From Pseudazoarcus sp963975885 (GTDB lineage Bacteria; Pseudomonadota; Gammaproteobacteria; Burkholderiales; Rhodocyclaceae): a DNA stretch of 64,000 nucleotides. The first letter of the stretch is position 1. Each line of letters opens with the position of its first letter. Positions 39,986-49,622 of this stretch are shown piece after piece. The notes beneath the pieces are model-generated. The model was given only the letters and a program-made list of their open reading frames with translations. It did no database searches and had not been told where the DNA came from. Location of the stretch: positions 62,001-126,000 of the forward strand of contig CAXBIS010000007.1 of NCBI GenBank assembly GCA_963975885.1, read 5' to 3'. A program made the translations under genes and the position numbers.

Positions 39986-42898
39986 ATGGCCATCCGTGAC
40001 ATGGAGCTGGCGCTCAAGATCCACGCCGAGCTGACACAGGCTCGGCGCGAGGTCGCCGGGCTGCGCACGGACCTGCGGAGCATGGGGGCCGGCGGCGCGA
40101 CCGCGGGCCGCGACTTGCGCGGCATGAACCGCGAGCTCGAAAAGTCCGAGCGCAGCATGCGCCGGAACATGACCGTAGCGCGTGCGCTGCGAAACGCCTT
40201 CGGCGCAATCTCCGTCGCGCTGGTGTTGCGCCAGACGATCGCCAACACCGCCCGCCAGGCCGAAGCCATGGCCGACCTGGAAGCGGCGGTGCGCAGCACC
40301 GGGGGTGCTGCCGGCTTTACGACCGAAGAGCTCGCCAGGATGGCCGGCGAGCTGCAGCGGGTCACGACCTTCGGCGACGAATCCATCATGGAAATGCAGG
40401 CCGTGCTGCTGACGTTCAAGGACGTCACCGGCGCGGTGTTTGAGGACAGCAGTGAGCTGATCCTCGACATGGCCACGCGTCTGAAGACCGACCTGAAGTC
40501 GGCGGCGCTGCAGGCAGGCAAGGCGCTGAACGATCCAGTGGGTGGCATCGAGGCGCTGACCCGCGCCGGGGTGCAGTTCGACGACACGCAAAAGGCGCTC
40601 ATCAGGAGCCTGGTCGAGACCGGCGACATCGCCGGCGCACAGCGCGTCATCCTGGCCGAGTTGCGCAGCCAGTTCGGCGGTGCAGCGCGCGCGGCGCGGG
40701 ACAATTTCGGTGGCGCCATCAAGGGGCTACAGAACGCGATCGGGGATCTACTCGAAGGCAAGCAGGGCATGTCGGAGGCGACTGCGCAGATCAACCGCCT
40801 GACGGACATGCTCTCAAGCCCTGAGACGCAGGAGGCCTTCGGGACGATCATCGGTTTGGTGCTGCAACTGGTCGGGGCCGTCGCGCAGGCGATCGACTTC
40901 GTCGGCCGGCTGGCCATCGGCTTGAGGATCCTGCTCGACGGGGCTCCGGATCCACTGGTGCGCCTGGGTGACGAGATCCGTCGCATCGACGAGGCGGTCG
41001 CCGACGCGGAGAGCCGACTCGCCAACGCACGGGCGCCCGGACAGATCGCCCGGATCACCGCCGAGCTGGAAGCGCTGCGCAAGAAACGCGCGGAGCTCAT
41101 CGAGCAAGAAAAGGCGCTGATCGACCAGCGCACCATCCCGTACCGGCCACGCGGCACCGGCGCGCCGTCCGGCGAGCGCCCGGCCAGCGAAGACTTTCTC
41201 AAGGCTCAGGCCGACCTGCAGCGGCGCATCGCACTGCTTGGCCGCGAGAGTGCCGCCCAGCAGATGCTGTGGGAGATCGAGCAGGGCCGCTACAAGGATC
41301 TTGCACAGAACGAGAAGGATGCGCTGCTGGCACTGGCGCGTCGGCTGGACGCCGGCACCGAGGCGCAGCGCCAGGCAGAGGAAGCCGAGCGCGCGGCCGA
41401 GGCGGCACGCACCTACGTCGAGCAGCTCGAACGGCAGGCGGCGACGCTGGGGCTGAACGCGGCGCAGGTGCGCGCCTACGAGGCGGCCGAAAAGAACCTG
41501 ACCGGGGCCTTGCGTGCCCGGGCGCAGGCTGCGCTGGAGGCGATCGCGGCCGACGAGCGTCGACGCCAGGCCGTCGCCAATGCACGCACCAACGCGAGCC
41601 TGGAGGCTGAGTACTTGCGTGCGGTGGGTCGCACGGGCGGCGCGGCAGTGGTCGAGATGAACGCGCGCTTCGCCGAGATGCGCCGCGAGATGATCGAGAA
41701 CGGCAACCAGGCGGGGTTGGCGTGGATCGAGCGGCTGATCCCGGTGAATCAGGCGCGCATCCGCCTTGACGAAATCCAGCGCCAGATCGATGCGGCCTTC
41801 TCGACGCAGAGCCGGCGCGAGCAGTCGATCGACGCGCAGGTCAATGCCGGCCTGATCACGCAACTGGAAGGCCGGCGCCAGCTTGTCGAACTGCATCGCG
41901 AGACGGCCGAGGTGGTGGAACGCTACCTGCCGGCGCTGCGCGAGATGGCTGCCATTCCCGGGCCGATGGGCGAGCAGGCGCGCGCGGCGCTGGAAACGCT
42001 CGAGACGCAACTGATCCGCCTGCGCACCACGACCAACGAACTGCAGAACGCATTGCGCAACGGGTTGCAGGACGGTCTGCAAACCTCCCTGAGAGGTTTG
42101 GCCGACGGCACCATGGAGGTGCGCGATGCGGTGCTGAACCTCGTTCAGAGCATCGCGGGTGCGATGGCCGAGCTGGCCGCACAGCGACTGGCCGAGGGGC
42201 TGACCGACAGCGTGATGGGTCTGTTCGGTGGCAGTGAGCCGGCAGCCGCCGCGGCGACGCAGGCTGCGGCGGCGCAACTCGCGGCCGCTGGCGGTGCGGT
42301 GACGACCGGTGCCGGCGCACTGGGAACGAGTTCCGCGACGTTGTCGGCTGCGGCCGGGTTGCTGCCAGGTGGTGCCGCGGCAGTCCAAGCGGCAGCGGTG
42401 CAGTTGCAGGCCGCTGCTGCGGCGATGGCGGCGGCGAACGCTGCTTCGTCGGCGATTGGCCTCGGCCTCTCCACAGGTGGCCATGTACGCGGCCCCGGCA
42501 CCGGCACCAGCGACAGCATCCCGGCGCAATTGTCGGATTGGGAGTACGTCACCCGATCGGCGGTGGTGCGCCAGCCCGGTGCGCTGAACTTCCTGCACGA
42601 CTTCAACCGGCGTGGCATGGCTGCGCTGGACGACTGGTCGCGCCGCGTGCGCCATGCCACCGGCGGGCTGGCGGGCATCCCGGCACCGGCGGTGGCCGCG
42701 CCGACCCTGTCGAGCCAGCGCCTGGCCGAGCCGGCCAAGCTGATGTCCCCCAGCGTGAACAACCGCTTCCGCTTCCTGAACCTGATCGACATCAACGATC
42801 TGGCCCGTCGCGTGGCCGGGACATCGGTGTTCGAACAGGAGGTGATCAACAAGATCGGCGACAACCCGCGCGCCATCAACGAGAGGCTGGGGCGGTGA
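39986..42898 (+). CDS. Tail tape measure protein
   Basis: 970 residues. The N-terminal part is long helices and coiled coil (ELTQARREVAGLRTDLRSMG), then a conserved tape measure core (QAEAMADLEAAVRSTGGAAG, GFTTEELARMAGELQRVTTF, GKALNDPVGGIEALTRAGVQ) and membrane-active Ala/Gly-rich segments near residue 750-830 (VTTGAGALGTSSATLSAAAG). The end (YVTRSAVVRQPGALNFLHDF) is like those in B3-type phages. It sets tail length; at about 1.5 angstrom per residue it would give a tail near 145 nm. Confidence 0.9.
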   Translation: MAIRDMELALKIHAELTQARREVAGLRTDLRSMGAGGATAGRDLRGMNRELEKSERSMRRNMTVARALRNAFGAISVALVLRQTIANTARQAEAMADLEAAVRSTGGAAGFTTEELARMAGELQRVTTFGDESIMEMQAVLLTFKDVTGAVFEDSSELILDMATRLKTDLKSAALQAGKALNDPVGGIEALTRAGVQFDDTQKALIRSLVETGDIAGAQRVILAELRSQFGGAARAARDNFGGAIKGLQNAIGDLLEGKQGMSEATAQINRLTDMLSSPETQEAFGTIIGLVLQLVGAVAQAIDFVGRLAIGLRILLDGAPDPLVRLGDEIRRIDEAVADAESRLANARAPGQIARITAELEALRKKRAELIEQEKALIDQRTIPYRPRGTGAPSGERPASEDFLKAQADLQRRIALLGRESAAQQMLWEIEQGRYKDLAQNEKDALLALARRLDAGTEAQRQAEEAERAAEAARTYVEQLERQAATLGLNAAQVRAYEAAEKNLTGALRARAQAALEAIAADERRRQAVANARTNASLEAEYLRAVGRTGGAAVVEMNARFAEMRREMIENGNQAGLAWIERLIPVNQARIRLDEIQRQIDAAFSTQSRREQSIDAQVNAGLITQLEGRRQLVELHRETAEVVERYLPALREMAAIPGPMGEQARAALETLETQLIRLRTTTNELQNALRNGLQDGLQTSLRGLADGTMEVRDAVLNLVQSIAGAMAELAAQRLAEGLTDSVMGLFGGSEPAAAAATQAAAAQLAAAGGAVTTGAGALGTSSATLSAAAGLLPGGAAAVQAAAVQLQAAAAAMAAANAASSAIGLGLSTGGHVRGPGTGTSDSIPAQLSDWEYVTRSAVVRQPGALNFLHDFNRRGMAALDDWSRRVRHATGGLAGIPAPAVAAPTLSSQRLAEPAKLMSPSVNNRFRFLNLIDINDLARRVAGTSVFEQEVINKIGDNPRAINERLGR

Positions 42899-44091
42899 GC
42901 TACGAGCTGGACGGGGCCGTGGTGTGGCCGGTGCCGCCGGACTGGTCGGAGCCGGTGCGCGAGCGCCTGGAGTGGCTGACCGATGTGATCCGGGCGCGCA
43001 ACGGGCGTGTGCAGAAGCGCCGCCTGCGTCGCGCACCGCGCCGCTTCCTGGAATTCAACGTGATCGCCGACGAGCAGGCGCGCCGCGTAGCCGATGCGCT
43101 GCTGATGGACCACGGTGGCGGCGCGTGGTCGCTGCCGATCTGGCCAGACGTGCAGATCCTGGACGCGGCCGTGCCAGCGATGGCCAGCAGCATCACGTGC
43201 CGCACCGCCGGATTCGACTTCGCCGACGATGGCGCCGCACTGCTGTGGCGCGGGCTCAACGAGTGGGCGTTGTTGGGCGTCGACACGGTCGGCCCGGCCG
43301 GGCTCACGCTGTCGAGCTCGCCGCTGTACGAATGGCCGGCCGGCACCCGCCTGTACCCGGTGCGCCTGGCGCGCCTGGCCGAGCAGCCCGAGGAAGCCGG
43401 CTGGACGGATGCGGCCGGGCAGCGCGCGGTAGCCATGCGTATCGACGAGCCGTGCGACTGGCCCGAGGTGCTGCCCACGACCATGTATCGCGGCTACCCG
43501 GTGCTCGAGCGCCGGCCGGACGCGGGCGAGGACATCGCCAGCCGCTTCGGCCGCGATCTGGAAGAGCTGGACGTTCAGACCGGCCCCGTGGCCACCTTCG
43601 ACCGCGCGGGCCGGGCCTTCCGCAGTGGCGCGCTGCGCTGGATCGCCCACGGCCGCGACGAGAACACGGCGCTGCGCAGCCTGCTCTGTGGGCTGGCCGG
43701 GCAGTGGGCCAGCCTGTGGGTGCCGACCTGGAACGCAGACCTGGTGCTGACTGCGCCGGTCTCCAGCGGCGCCGACTCTATCAGCGTCCAGTGGGCGGCC
43801 TACACGGTGGCCGGGCGCATGCAGAGCAACTGGCGCGACATCCGCATCGAGCTGTGGAACGGCACGGTGCTGTATCGGCGCATCACCGACGCGGCCGAAG
43901 CGGGCGCGACCGAGATCCTCGACATCGACGCGCCGCTGGGCGTGGCCGTGTCGCCGGCGGACGTGCGGGTGATCTCGTTCCTGGTCTTCGGGGCGCAGGA
44001 ATCCGATGTGGTGGAGCTCGAGCACGTAACCGACGGCGACGGGCTGACAATCACCAGCACGCGCTTCGTGGGAGAGCGCAATGACGTCTGA
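42895..44091 (+). CDS. Tail protein following tape measure (distal tail-like, B3-type)
   Basis: 398 residues from GTG 42895, overlapping the tape-measure stop. The N-terminal half (YELDGAVVWPVPPDWSEPVR, LRRAPRRFLEFNVIADEQAR) and the repeated sheet-rich segments (LEHVTDGDGLTITSTRF at the end) match the first tail-tip component of B3-like phages. It likely forms part of the distal tail ring. No enzyme motif is visible. Confidence 0.7.
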   Translation: MSYELDGAVVWPVPPDWSEPVRERLEWLTDVIRARNGRVQKRRLRRAPRRFLEFNVIADEQARRVADALLMDHGGGAWSLPIWPDVQILDAAVPAMASSITCRTAGFDFADDGAALLWRGLNEWALLGVDTVGPAGLTLSSSPLYEWPAGTRLYPVRLARLAEQPEEAGWTDAAGQRAVAMRIDEPCDWPEVLPTTMYRGYPVLERRPDAGEDIASRFGRDLEELDVQTGPVATFDRAGRAFRSGALRWIAHGRDENTALRSLLCGLAGQWASLWVPTWNADLVLTAPVSSGADSISVQWAAYTVAGRMQSNWRDIRIELWNGTVLYRRITDAAEAGATEILDIDAPLGVAVSPADVRVISFLVFGAQESDVVELEHVTDGDGLTITSTRFVGERNDV

Positions 44092-45127
44092 GGCGCGCGA
44101 GAAAGCCTACGAGGGTGGCCAGCCGGTCATGCTGTTCCGCTTCACGCGGGGGAACGTGTCGTGGCGCTACACATCCAGCGATCGGCCGGAGACGCACAAC
44201 GGCGACATCTATCTGCCTGCGGCGATCGAGCGCGGGCGTGTGCGCCAGGGCATCGAAGAGGCGCAGCTCGCGGTTACGGTAACGCTGCCCAGCACGTTGC
44301 CGGTGGCGGACAACTGGCGCCCGTACCCGCCCAGCGAGGCGGTGGTGCTGACCATTTTCATCCGCCACGTGAATGAAACGGACGCGCTGGCCGACTGGGT
44401 GGGGCGGGTTGTGGCGCCGAAGTTCAGTGGGGCGACGCTGGAGCTGACCGGCGAGCCCACCGCGACCGGCTCGCGGCGCGAGGGCGCATCGCGCATCTGG
44501 CAGCGCGCGTGCGACGTGCCGCTCTACAGCCAGGGGCCGGGCATGTGCAACCTGCAGGCCGACGCCGTGCCGGTGCCGGCAGTGCTCTCGGCCGTGGACG
44601 ACGTGACGCTGACCGCGCCTGGTTTCGCCGGGGCGCCGCGCAGCCTGGCCGGTGGCGTGCTCGAGTGGGTCGACGTCGCGGAGGAGACACAGCAGCGCGC
44701 CATCGTGACGCACGACGGCGACACCATCACGGTGGATACGGGCAGCGTCGATTTCGTGCCCGAGCTGGCCGTCACCGCCATCGCCAACGCGCTGTGGCGC
44801 GAGGCCACGGTGGGCACGGTCGACGGCCTGCTGGTCACGGCGGACGCCTTCGGCAACTTCCCCAGCGGCCGGCTCGCCGGTGGCTATGTGGAGTGGGAGC
44901 GCGCATCCGACGGACTGATCGAATACCGCTCCATCAACGCCCACACCGGCAACCAGGTGCAGCTCTACTACGGTGCGCTCGACATGGCCCCGGGGCTGAT
45001 CCTGCGCGCATACCCGGGCTGTGCGCACACCTGGTCCGACTGCGGCCATTTCGAGAACCGGCCCAACTACGGCGGGGCGCTGTGGATGCCGACCAAGACG
45101 CCGTTCGACGGCAACCCGGTGTGGTGA
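44081..45127 (+). CDS. Phage BR0599-family (DUF2163) tail protein
   Basis: 348 residues. The central part (RREGASRIWQRACDVPLYSQ, then GMCNLQADAVPVPAVLSAVD) and the C-terminal cysteine-containing motif (ILRAYPGCAHTWSDCGHFEN, RPNYGGALWMPTKTPFDGNP) are the DUF2163/BR0599 signature. This is a tail-tip protein; the C-terminal CX6-7C region may be part of an NlpC-like or structural fold. Its start overlaps the previous gene by 11 bases. Confidence 0.82.
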   Translation: MTSEAREKAYEGGQPVMLFRFTRGNVSWRYTSSDRPETHNGDIYLPAAIERGRVRQGIEEAQLAVTVTLPSTLPVADNWRPYPPSEAVVLTIFIRHVNETDALADWVGRVVAPKFSGATLELTGEPTATGSRREGASRIWQRACDVPLYSQGPGMCNLQADAVPVPAVLSAVDDVTLTAPGFAGAPRSLAGGVLEWVDVAEETQQRAIVTHDGDTITVDTGSVDFVPELAVTAIANALWREATVGTVDGLLVTADAFGNFPSGRLAGGYVEWERASDGLIEYRSINAHTGNQVQLYYGALDMAPGLILRAYPGCAHTWSDCGHFENRPNYGGALWMPTKTPFDGNPVW

Positions 45128-45138
45128 GGAGCTAGACC

Positions 45139-45363
45139 ATGTGGAACTGGGTAGCGGCCCTGATCATCTCGACCGCCATTTCGCTGATCTTCCGGCCCCG
45201 GCCACCCAGCGCCAAGCCGGGCCAGGTGCAGGTGCCGGTGGCCGAGGAAGGGCGCAAGGTGCGCCGGATCTACGGCACGGTGTGGATCGACGACCCGCAG
45301 CAGTTGGGGTTCAAGAAGATCGACACCGACAGGATCAGGAAGAAGTCCGGGGGCAAAAAGTGA
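45139..45363 (+). CDS. Small tail-tip protein with N-terminal hydrophobic helix
   Basis: 74 residues. MWNWVAALIISTAISLIFRP is a membrane-like helix, followed by a Pro-rich stretch and RRIYGTVWIDDPQQLGFKKI. A similar small gene precedes the hub gene in B3-like phages. It may help the tail tip enter the membrane or act as an assembly factor. The stop overlaps the next GTG. Confidence 0.6.
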   Translation: MWNWVAALIISTAISLIFRPRPPSAKPGQVQVPVAEEGRKVRRIYGTVWIDDPQQLGFKKIDTDRIRKKSGGKK

Positions 45364-45590
45364 CACTACGAGTGACGATCGAACACCTGCATACCGTCCC
45401 GAGCTTCGGACGCAAGCCGGGCTACTGCAATCGAGGGGCGCGGGCCTGGTGGGAGCGCCATGGGCTGGACTGGGGCGACTTCGTGCGTAACGGCATTGAA
45501 GCGGAGCGACTGTCGGAGACAGGGTGCCCGCTCATTCTTGCGCTTGTGGAACATGCCCGCACGGTAGAGGCCGAACGTGAGCAAAAGTAG
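45360..45590 (+). CDS. Small conserved tail-region protein
   Basis: 76 residues from GTG 45360. The sequence (LHTVPSFGRKPGYCNRGARA, WWERHGLDWGDFVRNGIEAE) is typical of a small protein found directly before the central hub gene in B3-type phages. Function unknown. It overlaps the hub start by 14 bases. Confidence 0.65.
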   Translation: MTLRVTIEHLHTVPSFGRKPGYCNRGARAWWERHGLDWGDFVRNGIEAERLSETGCPLILALVEHARTVEAEREQK

Positions 45591-48429
45591 CAGCAAACAG
45601 ACCGTCGGCTACTGGTACAAGCTCCTTCACCACTTCGGCCTGTGCGAAGGCCCGGTGGACGCACTGCTCGAGTTCCGCGCGGGCGACCGCACCGCCTGGC
45701 GCGGCCTGGCCACGCACAGCCAGCGCATCAACGTGAACAAGCCCAAGCTTTGGGGCGGCGAAGAATCCGAGGGCGGCCTGGTCGGCGACTTCGACCTCAT
45801 GATGGGCGAACCCACCCAGCAACCCAACGACTACCTGAGCGAACAGCTCGGCGAAGATCAACCCGCCTATCGCGGCAAGGTCGGCATCGTCTGGCGCGGC
45901 GGGAAGTGGGGCGCCATGAATCCGTACCCGAAGCCGGCGAGTTTCAAGCTGCGCCGCGTGCTTGAGGGCTGGGACAACGACACGCCGTGGTACCCGGAGA
46001 AGGCGGAGATCGTGATGATTCCGCCGCAGCCGTTGGCGCTGTACTTCGCGCTAGACCTGTCGGGGTCGATGAACGAGATCACCCCGAACGGCGAGTCGCG
46101 GCTCGCGAACATGAAGACGGCTGTGACTGGCGCGCTCGATGCGGTCGGTCGGGCTCTCTTGCCCGCGGGATTGCGGCTCGATGTGATGATCGTTGGGTGG
46201 GGGGGAACGCCTAGCAATATGCTCGCGCGGCAGTCGATTTTGCGCCGCAGCGTTGATCAATCTGCGCTCGATGATCTGATCTCCTGGGTGAGTGGGCGCA
46301 GTGCCGACTACGGAACCTACTTCCCCTCTGCCGTCGAGGACGCTGGCGATTTCTTCGCGGGGAGCGATGATGCCGCGATCCGGATGAGCCTTTTTGTTAC
46401 GGATGGCGAGCCGACCTTCTATAGCGATGGCTCCTGGGACTCCGGGGAGCCGGCCACGGCGGCGGCCACGGAGGCGGGCGAGACGCTTCTCGCGGTGCCC
46501 GAAATTCTCGCTCGCGGTTTCAATATTGACCTCGGCAATACTACGCAGACCGCCAAGCTCGACAACTCCGAAGCGGGCCCGCCCGTGGTGCAAGGCGGAG
46601 AGCCTTCCGCATTGACCAACGCGATTCTCGAGGCGCTGGGTGGCCTGATCGGGATGAACCCGATCCACATCCTCTACGACGCGCTCACGCACCGCCGCAT
46701 GCAAGGCGAGCCGGTCGGCATGATCAACGATGCCAACTGGCGCGCGGCAGCCGACAAGCTCTACGACGAGGGCTTCGGGTTGTGCACGTCCTACGAGGGC
46801 GGCCCCGTCCGCGACTTCCAGCGCCGCATCCTCGACGTGATTGCCGGTGGCATGACGCAATCGCGGGTCGATGGCCTCTACTACATCGACCTGGTGCGCG
46901 GCGACTACGACTTCGAGTCCCTGCCCATAATTGGCCCCGACGATATCGTTGAGCTCACGCGCGAGCCGAGCATCGTCACCGAGCAAGTCAATCAGATCGT
47001 CGTCGAGTGGTTCGACCCCCAGACCAAGCAGGACCGCGCCACCGCCCCGGTGCAGTCGCTCGGCGCCATCCAGGCGGCCGGCCGCGTCATCGGAGAGACG
47101 CGCGAGTATCCCGAGATCCCGGAGGGCGGCCTCGCGTTGCGCGCGGCCGGGCGTGACTTGCAGGCGGCGAGCGCACCGGTGTCGCGCTTTCGCATCACGC
47201 TCAACCGCCGCAACTTCGATCTACGCCCTGGGCGCCAATTCAGGCTGCAGTACCCGCCCGAGGGCATCACCGACATGGTGTGCATGCTCGCCACCAACGA
47301 CTCGGGCACGCTCACCGACGGGCGGCTGACCTTCGACGCCGTGCAGGACGTCTTCGGCATGCCGAGCACCGTCTACGCACAACCCGAGCCGGGGCTCGAC
47401 GTGCCGGGTGACAACCGCCCCGTCGCGCCCACCCATCAGCGCATCATTGAAGCGCCCTACATCGAGCTGGTCACTACCCTCTCGCGCCCGGATCTCGACT
47501 ACCTGCCGGCCGATGCCGGCTTCGTGCTGACCATGGCCGCGCGGCCCTCGGTCGGGCTGCACTACACGGTGGCCACCGCCGCCGATGGCGAGAGCTACCA
47601 GACCTACGGCACGGCCGAATGGTGCCCCACGGCGACCATCGTCGAAGCCGCTGGCCGTCTCGACACCGAGTTCACGCTGTCGGGCGGCGTCGACCTCGAG
47701 GACGTCGAGGTCGGCACCTGGGCCGCCTGGGATGAAGAGGTCGTGCGCGTAGACGCCATCGACGCCGAGGCGGGCACGCTCACCCTCGGCCGTGCCTGCG
47801 CCGACACCGTGCCGCAGCCGCATGTCGCCGGCAGCCGGATCTGGTTCTGCGGCGAGTGGGTTGGCAGTGACGCGCGTGAGTACGCGGACGGCGAGACCGT
47901 GCGGGCGAAGTTGCTTACCCGCACTTCGACAGATGAGTTGAGCCTTTCTACCGCGCCCGAAATCTCGGTCGAGTTGGCACGCCGGTTCGACCGTCCCTAT
48001 CCACCGGGGCAGTTCACTGTCAATGGAGAGGCCTATCCGGACGCACTCACCGTCACGTTTTCTGACCCAGATGCGATCAGCGTCTCGTGGGTGCCGCGAG
48101 ATCGGTTGCTGCAGGACGACCAGCTGATTGACACAACTGCAGGCGGTGTGGGGCCCGAGCCAGGCACGACATTCACAGTGCAGATTCTGGACGCCGGCGA
48201 CAACTCACTGTTCGCCGAGCAGACCGAGCTTGCGAGCGCGCCGGCTGAGTTCGCGCTGACCGGTTTCGAAGGCGACGCAATAAGGGTGCGGCTGTTCAGC
48301 GTGCGCGGAGGGGTAGTGAGCTGGCAGATGCACGACTGGGGACCGATCAGGCTGGGTGGGGTACGAGCGACCGAATCTGGAGATCTCCGCGTCACCGAGG
48401 ATTCTCAAACGAGAGGTATCGAATCATGA
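45577..48429 (+). CDS. Tail hub/host-specificity protein with inserted von Willebrand A domain
   Basis: 950 residues. Residues 1-147 (GYWYKLLHHFGLCEGPVDAL, WYPEKAEI) and 361 onward (MNPIHILYDALTHRRMQGEP, FGLCTSYEGGPVRDFQRRIL) are the hub protein of B3/lambda-J-type tails. Between them, about residues 148-360, lies a vWA domain: YFALDLSGSMNE gives the MIDAS D160-x-S162-x-S164, and FVTDGEPTF gives T275-D276. The insert splits the otherwise continuous WYPEK/MNPIH region, and its codons are richer in A and T. C-terminal fibronectin-like parts (47900 on) also differ in composition and probably govern host binding. Confidence 0.85.
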   Translation: MSKSSSKQTVGYWYKLLHHFGLCEGPVDALLEFRAGDRTAWRGLATHSQRINVNKPKLWGGEESEGGLVGDFDLMMGEPTQQPNDYLSEQLGEDQPAYRGKVGIVWRGGKWGAMNPYPKPASFKLRRVLEGWDNDTPWYPEKAEIVMIPPQPLALYFALDLSGSMNEITPNGESRLANMKTAVTGALDAVGRALLPAGLRLDVMIVGWGGTPSNMLARQSILRRSVDQSALDDLISWVSGRSADYGTYFPSAVEDAGDFFAGSDDAAIRMSLFVTDGEPTFYSDGSWDSGEPATAAATEAGETLLAVPEILARGFNIDLGNTTQTAKLDNSEAGPPVVQGGEPSALTNAILEALGGLIGMNPIHILYDALTHRRMQGEPVGMINDANWRAAADKLYDEGFGLCTSYEGGPVRDFQRRILDVIAGGMTQSRVDGLYYIDLVRGDYDFESLPIIGPDDIVELTREPSIVTEQVNQIVVEWFDPQTKQDRATAPVQSLGAIQAAGRVIGETREYPEIPEGGLALRAAGRDLQAASAPVSRFRITLNRRNFDLRPGRQFRLQYPPEGITDMVCMLATNDSGTLTDGRLTFDAVQDVFGMPSTVYAQPEPGLDVPGDNRPVAPTHQRIIEAPYIELVTTLSRPDLDYLPADAGFVLTMAARPSVGLHYTVATAADGESYQTYGTAEWCPTATIVEAAGRLDTEFTLSGGVDLEDVEVGTWAAWDEEVVRVDAIDAEAGTLTLGRACADTVPQPHVAGSRIWFCGEWVGSDAREYADGETVRAKLLTRTSTDELSLSTAPEISVELARRFDRPYPPGQFTVNGEAYPDALTVTFSDPDAISVSWVPRDRLLQDDQLIDTTAGGVGPEPGTTFTVQILDAGDNSLFAEQTELASAPAEFALTGFEGDAIRVRLFSVRGGVVSWQMHDWGPIRLGGVRATESGDLRVTEDSQTRGIES

Positions 48430-49622
48430 GTGTAAAAATTAGCGCGATGGATCCTGCGACCGATGCCCAGGTTCGCAGTGCTTTAGTTGAAGTGACGGTC
48501 CCTGGCACGCCCAACCTTACGCGTCGCGCGACGGCGCTGCAGTTAGCGATGTCGGGCGTGATTTCAGTCACGTCTTACGGCGCGATCGGCGATGGGGCGG
48601 CGGACGATACAGCCGCAATTCAGGCCGCGCTTGATGCCGCTGAGTCGCTCGTCGCGGATGCACAGGGGAAACCCGCACGTGTTTACCTGCCGTCGGGGGA
48701 GTATTTGAGCGACCCGCTGTATGTCACGGTCGGTGGGGTGCAAGTCTTCGGTGACGGGAGCAGCACGGTGCTGCGTCGCAAGCCGGGCGAGGCAACATCC
48801 TCGATCAGCGAGGGGGTGATCAACTTTCACGGCGCATCCGTGGGTTCGCGCATTTTTCACAACGGCTTGTTCAATATGCTGGTCGACGGTAACTCGGCCA
48901 ACGTAACGCCGACCACTGCTGATCCGCTAGACGTTGAGTGCGTCTCGTGCGTCTATACCGCGGCAATGCGCATCGAGGGTGTGGTTGCGATCAATGGTAC
49001 GTCTGAGGGGTTCGACTTTGACTATTCTGTCGATGGGACTGTGATCGGCTGCTACGCGGCCGACTGCGGGGGCGCTGGCTTCCACTTTTCCTTGAGCTGC
49101 GCGCGCATGCTCGGGCAGTCCTGCATCGCGACCAACTGCGGGCACACCCATTCGCGCGGAGGTTTCGATACGCACAGCACCGCCGCATCATGTAGCTATG
49201 TGAACTGCAATGCGCGGGCGTGCTACCGAGGATTCGTAAGCGACGGGCAAGAGCATCAGCTTGCGAGCTGCACGGCACGCGACTGCACTGCCAACGGATT
49301 CAGGATCGTCGGAGATCGCAACCAGTTGAGCGCCTGCTGTGCCGCGACGGACAGCGCGAACGGGATCACGATCGTCGGGGATCGCAATACGCTTTCTGCT
49401 TGTGTGTGTGTCAGCAACGGTGCGCATGGGATCACAGCAGTCGACGGAGCTGTCAACAACGTGATCACTGGCGCGGTCTGCAACAACAACGGTGCAGATG
49501 GAATTCGGCTAGCCAGCGGCGCCAACAACAACATCGTCATCGGGTGCCAGCTAGGCGGCAATGCGTTGTCCAGCCTCGGAGACCTTGCGACCGGAACTAT
49601 CGCTGCGAATAACAAGACCTAG
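48426..49622 (+). CDS. Tailspike/receptor-binding protein with pectate-lyase-like beta-helix
   Basis: 398 residues from ATG 48426 overlapping the hub stop. After an N-terminal attachment part (MSVKISAMDPATDAQVRSAL), VTSYGAIGDGAADDTAAIQA is the hallmark start of right-handed beta-helix tailspikes, followed by about ten turns. The last turns are near-repeats (FRIVGDRNQLSACCAATDSA, then ITIVGDRNTLSACVCVSNGA). Cysteines are unusually many. It likely binds or degrades a surface polysaccharide; a catalytic site cannot be placed. Composition is less GC-rich than flanking phage genes. Confidence 0.85.
   Translation: MSVKISAMDPATDAQVRSALVEVTVPGTPNLTRRATALQLAMSGVISVTSYGAIGDGAADDTAAIQAALDAAESLVADAQGKPARVYLPSGEYLSDPLYVTVGGVQVFGDGSSTVLRRKPGEATSSISEGVINFHGASVGSRIFHNGLFNMLVDGNSANVTPTTADPLDVECVSCVYTAAMRIEGVVAINGTSEGFDFDYSVDGTVIGCYAADCGGAGFHFSLSCARMLGQSCIATNCGHTHSRGGFDTHSTAASCSYVNCNARACYRGFVSDGQEHQLASCTARDCTANGFRIVGDRNQLSACCAATDSANGITIVGDRNTLSACVCVSNGAHGITAVDGAVNNVITGAVCNNNGADGIRLASGANNNIVIGCQLGGNALSSLGDLATGTIAANNKT

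Noticed and set aside
40814..43036. Minus-strand open frame of 740 codons over the tape measure
   Set aside because: Arg/His/Gln-rich antisense product with no family resemblance; tape measure on plus strand is clear.
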